From: Tupaia tana
Taxonomy: Eukaryota > Chordata > Mammalia > Scandentia > Tupaiidae
Direction: 5' to 3'
Assembly: GCA_026018925.1 (NCBI GenBank)
Contig: JAKSZU010000016.1
Span: 85,556,797-85,620,796 of the forward strand
Length of the DNA stretch: 64,000 nucleotides
The translations under genes and the position numbers were made by a program. Shown in pieces: positions 51,301-61,639 of this stretch (its first letter is position 1; the number at the start of each line of letters is the position of its first letter). The notes beneath the pieces are model-generated. The model did not search any database. It worked only from the letters and a program-made list of their open reading frames with translations, and was not told where the DNA came from.

Positions 51301-53592
51301 GTTTCCTACCAGTCACAGAAATCGGCTCTTCCCGGCCACTTTAATCTACCAGTGGGCTCGTTAAAGGACGAGGTGGGCCACGAGCCTCCAGGAGAACTAG
51401 AGCACCAGGCCTCCGGCATGGAGCACTAGCACCCCCACCAAGTGCTCCAGACAGACTGACCACGCGCTCCCGTGGGTGACAGCCACACCACAGGCCCAGC
51501 ACGGGCCCCGGGCGCCCTGCTTCCTACTCCTGCTCTGACGGGTAAAGCCCAGATCCTGGGCCTACCCTGAATTCACCCAACATGACCATAGCCACGGCCC
51601 ACATGTCTGACACGGTCACCACCGACACACACAGATAAGTTCCTGCTGGGGAAACACGGCCCCTCCCTGACCATGGTCCCTGCAGGTGACCTGCCATGAG
51701 AAGACCCCAGGTGGCTGAGGGCACCCCTTTCCCAGGTCGGAGGCTGTCCCTGCCCTCGCTGCCCAGAGGCTCTGCGGCTCCAGCCAGGGCAAGCAGTGCT
51801 AACAATCCTCACATTATTCTCGCTGACCCGAGACTCGGCCAACAGGGACCCCACGGCCAAGCAGCAGACTGCGAGGACAAGGAGGTGAGCCCAGGGCTGA
51901 GGTAGGGAGGGCTGGACCAGGGTGCCCGTGGCGACGAGCACTTTGCAGAGCTGCCCTGCTCACATTACCTGTCCCAGAAACGCCCGGGCCAGGGGCACTG
52001 CAGGCTGATCGAAAAACTCCGACCCCAGTCGGACAGACTGGCCCTTCGGGCTTGAGAAATAGATGCTACGCTGGGGGCCCAGGGCTGCCGGTGCTCCCAA
52101 GCGGGGCTCCTTGGGGGAAGGTGACTGGGTGACAGCTGCGGGGCTCCACTGCTGCTCTGCCTCTGCTGGTCTCTGCTTTTTCTGCCCCCTCCTCTGGGAC
52201 AACTGTAATGGAAGAGAAGGTTGAGTGACCACCAGAAAGACAGTAGCGATGGAGCCAGGCCGGCGAGTGCACGCTGCTCACCGTCTTCACTCGCAGGGCC
52301 GAGGTGACCACAAACAGAACACACTCCTGACACATGCAGCCACAGGAAGGGATTGCATGAGGATGGCCTGCTGGCAGCAGCAGGGGGGCTGCTCTGCCGC
52401 CCCCTCCCACGTGAGTGGGAGAAGCAGTCTGGGGGCCAGGGCCCAGGGAGGGGACAGTGGGTGTGTGAGCCTGGGTTAGAGGAGGGCTGGTACCCTCTGC
52501 GTCCCACTCATCACGTGACCCTGAGCAAACTTCTGAGCTTGTTTCTGCAGCCCTGCCCTTTGCATCTAACCTTGACTAGGACTTTCAGAACACAGCTGGG
52601 GGCCCCGCAGGCAGCTTGAAGGTTGGGGCACTGGATCTCACGCCACCCTGAAGTCACTCTGGGTGCGTGTGTGTGCCTAAAATCCCAAGAGGAAAGTAGA
52701 GGGGAAGGGTTACAGTGCTGCCACCCCCCAGGGTGATCTCTCTCTCTCTCAAGAGCGAGCATATGCCCTATAGCAAAAAGCCCAACAGACAAACTCACAG
52801 TGGGGCCAGCCCAGGGTGGTAGTTAGGGCGCTGTGCTGCCCGTGCCAGGACGGGCGTTTGGAAACACTGAGCACAAGTGCGTGGGTGCCCAAAGCCCTGA
52901 GCAGAGTGGACGGAACGCAGTATGGCCACCCACTTAGGACTGCTTTCTCACTTTCTCTCTCTCCCTTTCTCCAAAGTAAAACGAAACAAATCCACAGCTG
53001 GGACGCCAGTCAGACCCGGGAGAAAGACTGTAGGTCCCCGTCAGGCTGACCCAGCAGAGCACCCTCGGAAGGCCCAGAGCGGGTGCGCGTGGGGCTGCCT
53101 GCCTGGCCCGTCCAAGCGCTCAGGCCATGACCCCGGCCCCCTAGCTGTCCTTTGCCATGGCTGCGGGTCTGGGAGTGACGGCCAGAGAGCAGGGCGGGCG
53201 GACAGGCGCGGTGACCCCGAGGCCTGGCAGGCGTCCCCGCGGCACGAGACCCATTATTTTTAACAAGAGCTGCGGTCCTTGATGAATGCAGGCGGCCAGG
53301 CGCCGGGAATGGACGCTGACGTGCCCGTCTCCGCAGCCGGTCACTCTGCCAGCCGTGGCTCAGCCGCCGGACACTGCGGCCTCTGCTCTCAGCCTAAGTT
53401 TGGCCCTTGGCCGGCGCCATGGCGCTCGGGTCGCTCCGGGCCTCTGCCCAGACCCCTTGGGCGACCGGGTCGGCGCGGCCACGGCGGGCGCTCGTTTCCG
53501 CTCCGGGGGCGGCCCGAGCTCGTTCTCCTACGCTCGGCGGCGCGGAGCCACAGAGGCGGAGCGCTCACCTGGGCCCCGGTGGGCGCCGGCAT
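47963..53592 (-). CDS. MPG: MPG, N-methylpurine (3-methyladenine) DNA glycosylase
   Basis: Four exons on the minus strand (53592-53569, 52202-51969, 50230-50026, 48339-47963) join in frame to 279 aa; human isoforms are about 293-298 aa. MPG is the nuclear monofunctional glycosylase that excises 3-methyladenine, 7-methylguanine, ethenoadenine and hypoxanthine to start base-excision repair. Residues matching the human active site are present: E106 (human E125, general base), Y108 (Y127), H117 (H136), Y140 (Y159), Y143 (Y162, the intercalating residue), N150 (N169) and R163 (R182). The N-terminal 50 or so residues are basic, Gln-rich and poorly conserved, as usual. It is convergent with NPRL3. 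A CpG island covers exon 1. Confidence 0.94.
49110..49335 (-). mobile_element. L-form SINE, MPG intron 3
   Basis: GCCAGAGGGTGGGTGCC start, GGGACTGGAACTGTGGGCC B-box region and a TCTCCTGGCCCC end. Confidence 0.65.
50026..50230 (-). CDS. MPG: MPG coding exon 3 (catalytic residues)
   Basis: It reads [20 protein letters not shown], then [19 protein letters not shown] and the [17 protein letters not shown] core. It carries the catalytic Glu and the damage-contacting Tyr and His residues. The acceptor is CCCCACAG and the donor is G|GTGAGC. Confidence 0.97.
50231..51968. other. MPG intron 2, unique sequence
   Basis: The high-GC open frames at 50408-51266 lack any recognised domain and I treat them as chance. 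Confidence 0.45.
51969..52202 (-). CDS. MPG: MPG coding exon 2
   Basis: This 78-codon exon reads [19 protein letters not shown], then a variable linker, then [20 protein letters not shown] and [14 protein letters not shown]. The acceptor is TTCCATTACAG and the donor is CAG|GTAATG. Human has Met in the RRMGQKK motif, while here the residue is Arg, so that internal alternative start is absent. Confidence 0.94.
52610..52985 (+). mobile_element. L-form 3' half and S-like SINE, MPG intron 1
   Basis: 52610-52790 carries CCCAAGAGGAAAGTAGAGG and ends CCCTATAGCAAAAAGCCC. 52802-52985 begins GGGGCCAGCCCAGGGTGG. Confidence 0.6.
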
Positions 53593-53990
53593 CGGCGGTT
53601 CAGCGGAAGCTCGTAGGGCAGCCCGGCGCCCACCCCGCCCGGAGCCGAGCCGGAAGCGCCGCGGGGACAGGGATGGAGCGGCGCCTGCGCGGGGGCGACG
53701 GGGCGGGGGGCGGGGCCTGGCCGGGGGCGGGGCGAGGCTGAGGGCGGGGGGGATGCGGGGCGGGGCCTGGCCGGGCGGGGCGTGGCCTTCTGCTCCCACC
53801 CGTCCCGTTCCCGACCCGAGCCCCGCGCGGTGGCCGGAGCTGGGGGAAGGCGGCCTGGTCGGGGCGAGCCCCCCGCCGTGCCCTGGCGCCCCGCCCCGCC
53901 CCCACCTGCAGCCTGGTCTTTCCACGGCTTCCGAGCCCACTCCGCCAGCCGGGGTCAGCCCGAGAGCGCCAGCCCGCCTTGATGCTTGCC
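53390..53990 (-). promoter_or_regulatory. MPG: MPG CpG-island promoter
   Basis: This is a dense CpG block with many GGGCGGGG and GGGGCGGG Sp1-type boxes, especially 53700-53790 just upstream of the MPG start on the minus strand. No TATA box is seen. It could be bidirectional, but no plus-strand gene is evident. Confidence 0.75.
53569..53592 (-). CDS. MPG: MPG coding exon 1
   Basis: Only 8 codons, MPAPTGAQ, followed by CAG|GTGAGC. This parallels the human isoform beginning MPARSGAQ. The start was chosen because it lies in the CpG island, joins in frame to exon 2, and exon 2 has no usable upstream ATG. An alternative first exon, as in the other human isoform, is possible. Confidence 0.8.
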
Positions 53991-55735
53991 TGGGCCCTCG
54001 AGGGGCGTTATGCTCTGGGCTTTGTGGAAGCGGTTGGGCCGCAGACGTGGGGTGCGTTTGGAGGGAGCCCCGGTGCTTGCGGGTTGCCTCCTCAGCTTGA
54101 GCGTTCGAGTGGAGAAGGCAGGCTGGGTGGCCGCGTGGTCCGTGGTCCGGGGAGTCTGTGTCCAGGCAGTGGGCACCGGGCCTGCCAGGAAGGAAGGAGG
54201 GAGCTGGGAGGGTGTTGTCTCTGCTGGGGAGTCTCCTCCCCTCCTGCCTCCCAAGGGTGCCATGTCTTGGGCTGGGCCTGCTGGAGTAAGAAAGCCAGGA
54301 CCAGGGCGAGGAAGCGCTGAGCGCCTGTCTGGAGCGTGTGGTTGCCCACCCTCCGACACCCCTCCCCAGCGCACTGCACCCGGCTGTCCATCTTGCTTGT
54401 CATTTCAAGTCAGCCTGCCCCAGGGACAGGAAGGGCGCCTGGGAGAGCAGTGCCTGGCCCAGAGGAAGGAAAGGACAGGGAGGGCCCTCAGGGAAGCGGC
54501 AGCCCTTGAGTAGAGGCCCTGCCCATGGGTGGAGGGTTCACCTGGTGGATCCACAGGGCCCCCTGTGGTGGCAGACTCCATCCCACCCTCCTAACCCACG
54601 AGGGGCCCCTGCCCAGTAAAACCCTCGAGGGGTGTGCCCTGCATCCTCCTGACCTGTGATCGTGCAGGAAGGGTGCCCCACAAGCCTCTCAGAGCACCTG
54701 GCTGTGCAGGGCAGGGATGCTGGGCAGAACAGAGGGACAGGAGTGGGTCTGGAGCCTGGCGATGAGCATGCACCAAGGCCAGGAGGCAGGGCCCTGCCCT
54801 CCAGCTGCTGCCCCTTTCTGAGGGCTCGGGGCTGAGGCTGAGCTGGCCCTGCACCCTCGGCCCCAGCCAGGACTTCCTGCCGGAGAGACAGGCCGCTGTG
54901 CCAGCTGCCAGCTGGAAACCGTTGCTTCCTGGAGTGGGAGGGGGTGGGAGGGGTAAGGTGTCCTAAGCCCCTGCAGGAGAGGCAGGCCTGGGCAACCCCA
55001 CCCATCCCTTCCCCACCCATCCCTTTGCTTCCTGTGGGAGCAGCCCCTTCCCCCAGGCCTTCCCCAGGCTGCTCCCCAGTTGGGTCCTGCCCCTGACAGG
55101 GGTGGGGTGGGGGGTGGGGAGGAGGTGGGAGGAGTGTGTATTCTGTTTTCACAAGCAGTGGTGTCCCTGTGGCCACCACAGGACCCTGGAGGCTCTTGGA
55201 GGGCTGGTTGCCCCACTGCTCTGCAGCCAGCCCTGCCCCTACCCCAGGACCGTGCCCGGGAGCCTGGCGGGGGCCAGCAATCCACTTTTCCAGATGTTCT
55301 GGCCGAGTGTGGGGCTGGCGCAATCTCTGCCCCACTTCCTGGTTTGTGGTCTAAGGCTCCCACGATGGGCTGCAGGTGGTGGGCAGATGGCTCCCACCCA
55401 GCCTGTAGGGCAGACTGACAGAGAAGGTGGAGCCAGGCCAGAGAAGGGGGCGTTTGGACCCCCCTTTCCCTGGGAACTTAGCTGCTGGGCTGAGAGGTTT
55501 GTTGGAGGAGGCAAGGTGTTAGTAGAGGACAGGGGTGAGTTCAACACTGGGGGCTGCTCCAGGCTGGGAGGGGCTGGGGCTGCCTTCAGCAATGGGGGCC
55601 CCTCCCTCCCTGGATCTCTTACAAGCAGGGCCTTGAGAGTGGCCCCTCTGCTGGCCACAGAGACCGGGACTTAGCATGCTGACTTAGTCTCCTCCCCAGG
55701 GAAGGAGGAGCTGACAGCTGTCAAAGCAGAAGCCA
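53991..55735. other. Intergenic between MPG and RHBDF1, unique sequence
   Basis: GC-rich, no SINE and no recognised gene. The 265-codon open frame at 54538-55335 (minus) has no known motif. Confidence 0.45.
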
Positions 55736-56467
55736 GGGACCAGCGAGTGGCCTGGGTGGCAAGGTGCTGGACTCCCATGTAGCTGACTGTAGTTCGAGGC
55801 CCAGACCTGGAGGCTTGAAAACCACGTCAAGCGCCTGGGCCTGCCCAAGATCCCAGAAGGAAAGTGGAGGAAAAGGGATTGCCGCGTGGCCATATTCTCA
55901 CACATGGGTCCTGTGGCAAAAACCTACCCCCCCCCCCAAAAAAAAAGGCAGAAGCCCCATGAGGCCTGTGGGCTTCCTGACATCCACGAGGCTTTCCAGC
56001 TTCTTGGCAGACAGCCTGCCCTCCATGGCCCTGTCTGGAGACTCTGGGGTCAGTGCCTCCTGGGCAGAGTGGGCAGCCGCTGAGCAGGCTGAGGGGTGCG
56101 GGGCTGGCTGCTGGGCCCTGGAGTCCCTTGCAAACCCTGGGCCATGGGGCAGGGGCAGCTCTCAGAAATGGATTTCAGGTGGGACCAGCAGTTGGTGTAG
56201 TGTCTAGGTGGCTGGACTCCTATGTAGTCGACTGCAGTTGGAGTCCCGGACCTGGTGGCTTAAACTCACGCTGGGCGCATGTGTGTGCGTGCCCAAGATC
56301 CCAGAGGAGAATGGAGGAGAAGGGATTGCAGGGCATGGCCATCCCCCCAGGGGGTGACTTCTCACTTTCTCTCTCTGTTTCTCTTTGACTTTCTGCCCAG
56401 TGCACATGCCCTATAGCAAACCCCGCCCCCCCCAAAAGAAAAAAAAGAAAAGAAAAGAAAAGAAAAG
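55736..56467 (+). mobile_element. Two L-form SINEs (55736-55948 and 56181-56467)
   Basis: Both have full heads and CCTGTGGCAAAAACC or CCCTATAGC ends. The second has an (AAAAG)n tail. 55950-56180 between them is unique. Confidence 0.78.
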
Positions 56468-56699
56468 ACCCTCTGGCTCCTCCCTAGATAGCAGGGGCTG
56501 GTCCAGCCCTACCCAGGGAGGGGGTTTCTTCTGCTTTCCATAGCTCTCCCAAGCCACATTGGCCTCCAGGGTGATTTCCTGTGGCTAGAAAGCTGAGCTC
56601 AGTCCCAGAGACCCCCCCCTCCCGGTGGTCTCCATTCCCTCCTGATCTGCCTGCAGTGAGGGCCACCAGCCTGAGGGTCTGGAAGGTTGCCTGACTTTT

Positions 56700-56870
56700 C
56701 TTTTTAGCTTTGCTGGAGGCCACAGAGGCTCCTGGGGGTGGCCATCCCACCACAGCACTCTTCTCTTCCATTCTCCCGGCATTTTGGCTATGCACCTGCA
56801 CCCAGCATATCTTTCAGGCTCAGTTGGCTGTGTGGGATCCAGCTGTCTCACGCACCATGCACTGACTCCA
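56700..56870 (-). mobile_element. L-form SINE fragment
   Basis: GGCCATCCCACCACAGCACTC and the degraded head near 56850 are recognisable. Confidence 0.5.
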
Positions 56871-57049
56871 TTTTTTCAGGGTGAATGGGGAGGGAAGAGA
56901 GGCTGAGTGCTGGGTGGCCATGAGGGGGCTCCTCCAATAGGGCACAGGGCAGGCATAGAGCACACACGTGAACACATATGTGCATGCAGGCTGGGTCCAG
57001 GCCTGAGCATATGTGTTGACTCTCCTCTGCTCATACCGTCCTTTTTTTT

Positions 57050-57312
57050 TCAGGTTTTTTTTTTTTAGAGGTTTTTGCTATAGGGCGCGTGTGCTCGCCA
57101 CACAGACAGAGACATAGAGACAGAAAGTGAGAAATCACCCCCCAGGGGGGATGGTCATGCCGCAATCCCTTCTCCTCCATTCTCCTCTCAGGATCTTGGG
57201 CACGCACGCACACGCGCCTGGCGTGAGTTTTAAGCCACCGGGTCCGGGACGCGAACCGTGGTCGACTACGTGGGAGTCCAGCGACATAGCCATTACGCTA
57301 ACTGCTGGTGCC
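57050..57312 (-). mobile_element. L-form SINE
   Basis: Full-length, with TTCAGGTTTTTT repeated on both sides as a target duplication. Confidence 0.85.
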
Positions 57313-57324
57313 CCCTTCAGGTTT

Positions 57325-57725
57325 TTTTTTTAAAGCATTATTTTATTTAATTTTATTTATTTACTTTAATTTGACCAGAGAGGGACAGAGTAAAAGAGAG
57401 AGAGAGAAAGTGAAGGTGAGCCGCCAGGTCCGGGACTGCGAACCCTGGTTGACCATGTGGGCGTTCAGCACCCTTAACTACCACGCCACCTGCCGGCCCC
57501 TTCAGGTTGTTCTTTATGTTGTCTCCCACTAAAGAGACAGAGAGAGACAGTGAGAAATCACTCCCCTGGGGGATGGCCACGCTGCAATCTTTTCTCCTCT
57601 CAGGATTTTTGGGCATGCACACACATGCACCTGGCATGATTTTTCAAACTGCCAGACCCAGGACTCAAACCATGGCTGACCCTGTGGGAATCCAACACCT
57701 TAACCTCCATGTCACCTGCTGGCTC
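57325..57725 (-). mobile_element. S-form (57325-57500) and L-form (57505-57725) SINEs
   Basis: The S form ends GCCACCTGCCGGCCCC. The L form follows directly and ends CACCTGCTGGCTCCC. Confidence 0.75.
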
Positions 57726-57886
57726 CCATGGTGTCCCTCTGATGCCCTCACTCAGGAGTCCAGGGTGGGCCGAGAGCCCGAGACTCCTGGACAGACTGGA
57801 GACTAACCTGCAGGGCTAAACCGGGGGCTGCACTGGGGCAGCCCCTGCGATAGGCAAACAGCAAGGTTTGCAGTCAGCTCTGCTGC

Positions 57887-58448
57887 TGCCGGAGCCAGCT
57901 GGTAGGTAATTGTGGGTTCCTGAGTGCAGGGGTGAGGATTGGAAAGAAAGACAAGAGACAAAAGATGGGGTTGGGAGGGCTACAGTCAAGACCGTCCAAG
58001 ACTGAAGCCCCGAGTTTATTGCTCCTCATTCTTTTATGCAGAGGGTACAAGGAAGTTCATTAGTTTATTTCTAAGGCCTCTAAGCAACGATCTCCTATAC
58101 ACACAAGGCCTCTAAACAATGGTTTCCTACACAAAATCATAGGTAACTATCAAACTATAATCACGAGTACAATCACGGGTTAATGATTTATGATTACCTT
58201 ATGTATAGAACACCCCGGCCTTTTCCATTCAGGTGATTGTCTCAAGCCAGCAAAGTTGGGAAGGAGTATGGCAACCAGTTCCTCAGGCTACCCTGACCTA
58301 AGTCAGGGTCAACATCACATGATGCTAGGCCAAGGAAGCACTAGCTCTGCAAGCCACCCCGACCGTTGCCAGGGTCAACGTCAAAGACGCTAGGCTTTGC
58401 AGGCCCCAGCCATGTAACAGGGCAATGCTTTGTAACTGGCTCCCTACA
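57887..58448 (-). mobile_element. Solo LTR, class II (ERVK-like), MPG-RHBDF1 intergenic
   Basis: This 562-bp element begins TGCCGGAGCCAGC and ends GGCTCCCTACA, with a perfect 6-bp target duplication TGCTGC (57881-57886 and 58449-58454). On the minus strand it begins TGTAGGGAGCC and has AATAAACTCGGGGCTTCA near 58010, the typical poly(A)/R region. It shares the TGCCGG-terminal end with the 39-kb LTR. No internal genes remain. Confidence 0.85.
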
Positions 58449-58454
58449 TGCTGC

Positions 58455-59087
58455 CACTTGGGAGCGGAGGCTCTAGGAAGGACCCACATGGCCAGCTGGT
58501 GCAGAGTGCCTTCTCTGTGGGACACAGGACTCTGGACAGGGTGGCTCTTCCCCACTGAAACTGACTTGTGGGTGGGGGTGCATCTCGGCTGCAGCTGCTC
58601 CTGGTAGCTGAGGGTGAATGTCTTGGTCTCAGAGCAGGCCTGGGTGGTACCCTACAGTGTCACTGCAGGAGGGGACCTGGAACTGCCAGGTGCCCAGCTG
58701 TAGCATGATTTGGAGCAAAGTCCAGTCCCTGGCTTTCCGGAGAGAAGAACCTCATAGCCAGCCCTACCAACCCTGTCCAGGCACTCAGGCCCAAGAGGAC
58801 TGCTTACCCCTGGCAAGGGTCAAGGATGTTGCTGGTGGCAAGCCTGGCGTGACAAGGGTGGCATGTGCATGCTATGGGAGCCCTATCAGCACCAGGGCAG
58901 TACCCAGCTCTCTTCATGTCCCCACTGACCAGCCGTCCCCAGTGAGGTCCCTCTCTACTCACAGGCTCTTTACCTCCTTTTATGTAGACAGTGCTAAGGG
59001 CCAGCAGGAGGCTTCATGGGTACGGTAGCCAGATCCCACCTCCCAGCTGGAGGTCTGGACCCAGCAGCTTAAAAACATACCAAGTGG
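58455..59087. other. Intergenic, unique sequence
   Basis: Nothing recognised. Confidence 0.4.
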
Positions 59088-59540
59088 TGGAAACCAGAGT
59101 TAGCGTAATGGCTATGTTGCTGGACTCCCATGTAGTCAACTGTGGTTTAAGTCCCAGACCCGGTGGCTTAAACTCATGCCAGGCGCGTGTGTGTGCATGC
59201 CCAAGATCCCGAGAGGAGAAAGGAGGAGAAGGGATTGCGGAGTGGTCATGCCCCCATAGGGTGATTTCTCTCATTCTGTTTCTCTGTCTCTCTGTCTTTC
59301 TGGCGAGCGCACGTGCCCTATAGTAAAAACGTCTCTGGGGCCAGCAGGTGGCGTGGTGGTTAAGGACGCTGGACTCCCACATGGCTGATCACGGTTCAAG
59401 TCCTGGACCTGGAGACTTGCTCTCTCACTTTCCATCTCTCTTTTTCTCTCTCGCTCTGTCCCTCTCTGGTCAAATTTAAAAAATGAAATAAATGAATGAA
59501 TAAATAAAGTTAAATAAAATAATTCTTAAAAAAAAAAAAA
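59088..59540 (+). mobile_element. L-form (59088-59332) and S-form (59337-59540) SINEs in tandem
   Basis: The S copy is near consensus: GGGGCCAGCAGGTGGCGTGG head, CACGGTTCAAGTCCTGG B box, then a CT-rich part and TGGTCAAATTTAAAA tail. I used it as the type copy of the S form. Confidence 0.85.
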
Positions 59541-59573
59541 CGCTAAAAAATCCCCCCAAAAACAAAAAAAAAG

Positions 59574-59944
59574 TGGGACCAGCAAATGGTGTGATGGTTA
59601 CGTCACTGGACTCCCATGTAGTCAACTGTGGTTCTTCCACAACTTCAGCAGTTTATCATGAGGGCTGCATCAGTTTTAGTACAGAAGCAAAAAAGGCAAA
59701 GGTTAAACTTTATCTTTACAAAACAGGATAGGTACAGTTTAATTTTATTCTTACAGTTCAAGTCTCAGACCCAGCAGCTTCAAACTCATGCCGGGTACAT
59801 GTACATGCCCAAGATCCGGAGAGGAGAATGGAGGAGAGGAGATTGTGGCGTGGCCATCCCCCAGGGGGGAACTTCTCACTTTCTGTTTCTCTGTCTTTCC
59901 AGCCAGCGCACACACCCTATAGCAAAAATCACTCTAAAAAAATA
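59574..59944 (+). mobile_element. L-form SINE split by a 121-bp unknown insertion
   Basis: The head runs to GTGGTTC at 59634 and the body resumes at GTTCAAGTCTCAG (59756). Between them is 59635-59755, flanked by a GTTC duplication, falling exactly in the B box. Confidence 0.75.
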
Positions 59945-59981
59945 ATAAAAAATAAAACAAAAACACACCAGGTGCAGGACC

Positions 59982-60400
59982 AGAAAGATGGCATAATGGT
60001 TATGTTGCTGGACTCCCGTGTAGCTGACCACTGTTCAAGTCCCGAATCTGGCAGCTTAAAACTCATACCAAACATTGGGGCCAGCAGGTGGTATGGTGGT
60101 TAAAGGCACTGGACTCGCACATGGCTGACTGTGGTTTAAGTGCTGAACCTGGTGGTTTGCTTTTTCACTCTCTCTCACTCTGCTCCTTTCTGGTCAAATA
60201 AAAATAAATAAATAAGTTTAAAAAATTGTTCTAAAAAAACACAACTCACATGAGGCACATGTGCGTGCCCAAAATCCTGAGAGGAGAATGGAAAAGAAGG
60301 GATTGTAGCGTGGTCACCCTCCCACACCTGGGGGTGATTTCTCGCTTTCTGTCTCTCTGTGTCTCTCTGGTGGGTGCACACACCCTATAGCAAAAATGTC
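59982..60400 (+). mobile_element. L-form SINE split by a nested S-form SINE
   Basis: The L-form head (59982-60075) and 3' body (60240-60400) are separated by a complete S-form copy at 60077-60239. The S form was therefore mobile after this L copy had inserted. Confidence 0.85.
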
Positions 60401-60404
60401 AAAA

Positions 60405-60560
60405 AAAAAAAATGTGTTTGCATGCCCCTCATCCGGAGGTGAGCCTGGAGAAGACAGGACTGTGGTGTGGGCGTCCTGCCGGGGGCGCTCTCTCACCTTT
60501 CTCTCTCCGATGAGCACACATGCTCTATGGAAAATTAAAAATAAAAATAAAAAACAAAAC
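60405..60560 (+). mobile_element. SINE 3' fragment
   Basis: GCATGCCCCTCATCCGG body and an ATGCTCTATGGAAAATTAAA end, as in the fragment at 33100-33240. Confidence 0.6.
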
Positions 60561-61639
60561 GAAAAAGAGCTGCGCCGGAAGTGCACACAGGACAGGTGCT
60601 GCAGGCCACTGGTTGTCGCATGGTATGGGGTATGGGCAGTGGTATGGGCAGAGGGCCCAGGCCCACCCCAGGCTCTGGGAACTACTGGTGAGTAATTTGC
60701 CACCTTCCGTTCAAGGTGTCAACTCTGTTTTCTGTGTTGCCAGGGACCAGGCCCTGGTCTGCAGTTCATCGACCATTAGTGGGCTGGGGTCACCTGGCCG
60801 TAAGGTTGGGGCAGCAGGGACTTGTGACCTGCACAGGGCCTGAAGACAAGACCTCTGCCACCATCAGGGCCCGAGGCCGCGCCCAGTGGAAGAAGGAAGA
60901 CCTGTACCAAATACCCAAAGAAGCTGGGCCCTTCCACCTCCCTGTGCCTGCGTTGTCACCCACACCTCATTCCTGGGGTGGGTAGCCTAGTGTCAGGAGA
61001 GAGGAGAGCTGGGAGACGCCCTGGGAGACCCGCTGACAGCAGGGCTGCTCCTGCCCCACTCAGGTACAAGAAGAGTCCCAGGGCCGGGGCTGGGCTGGGG
61101 CTGAGTTGGGGCAGAGAGGACGCAGAAAGCTGCTGCCACTCTGCTCAGGGGTCTCAGGCACAGCTGGCCTCAGAGTGCCTGCGGGTGCGGAGGCCCAAGT
61201 TTGCTGTGTATAAACACCGCTATGAGTGTGCACACGTGTGAGGGGCACGAGCATGCGCCCAGGAAACTATGCACTTGGGCAGGTGTGTGCTTGTGGGCCC
61301 GTGTGCAAACAGGTGTGTGAGCACATGCGTGTGCACATGTGAGCTGGACATGAGTGCTGAATTGGGATAAGTGACTTGTCAGGGCCCTGGACATCCCCCA
61401 CGTGCCCCTCCGTCTCCCCTCCCTCTTCTGAAGCATAAATCAAGGTGGGACAGCACCAAGACTCACTCCGAGGCGGAGGGACCCAAGACTGATGTGGACA
61501 CCCAGTCCCCCGGGCTCCCCTTCCCTGGCCACCAGCTACAGGTGTCCCTGCCCCAGACTCTGGCCAGAGCAGAGCCCAGAGGCCGTCCGGGAGGAGGTGA
61601 TCCACTGTTTTCTGGAGGAGGGCGGCGCGCATTCCTGAG
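60561..61639. other. Intergenic upstream of the RHBDF1 island
   Basis: Unique sequence with a GT/CA-rich stretch at 61220-61350. It is the presumed distal promoter region. Confidence 0.4.

Noticed and set aside
53279-54100. 273-codon plus-strand frame over the MPG island
   Set aside because: GC-driven with no conserved domain. The genuine MPG exon 1 is on the other strand. The same applies to 61371-62436 over the RHBDF1 island.
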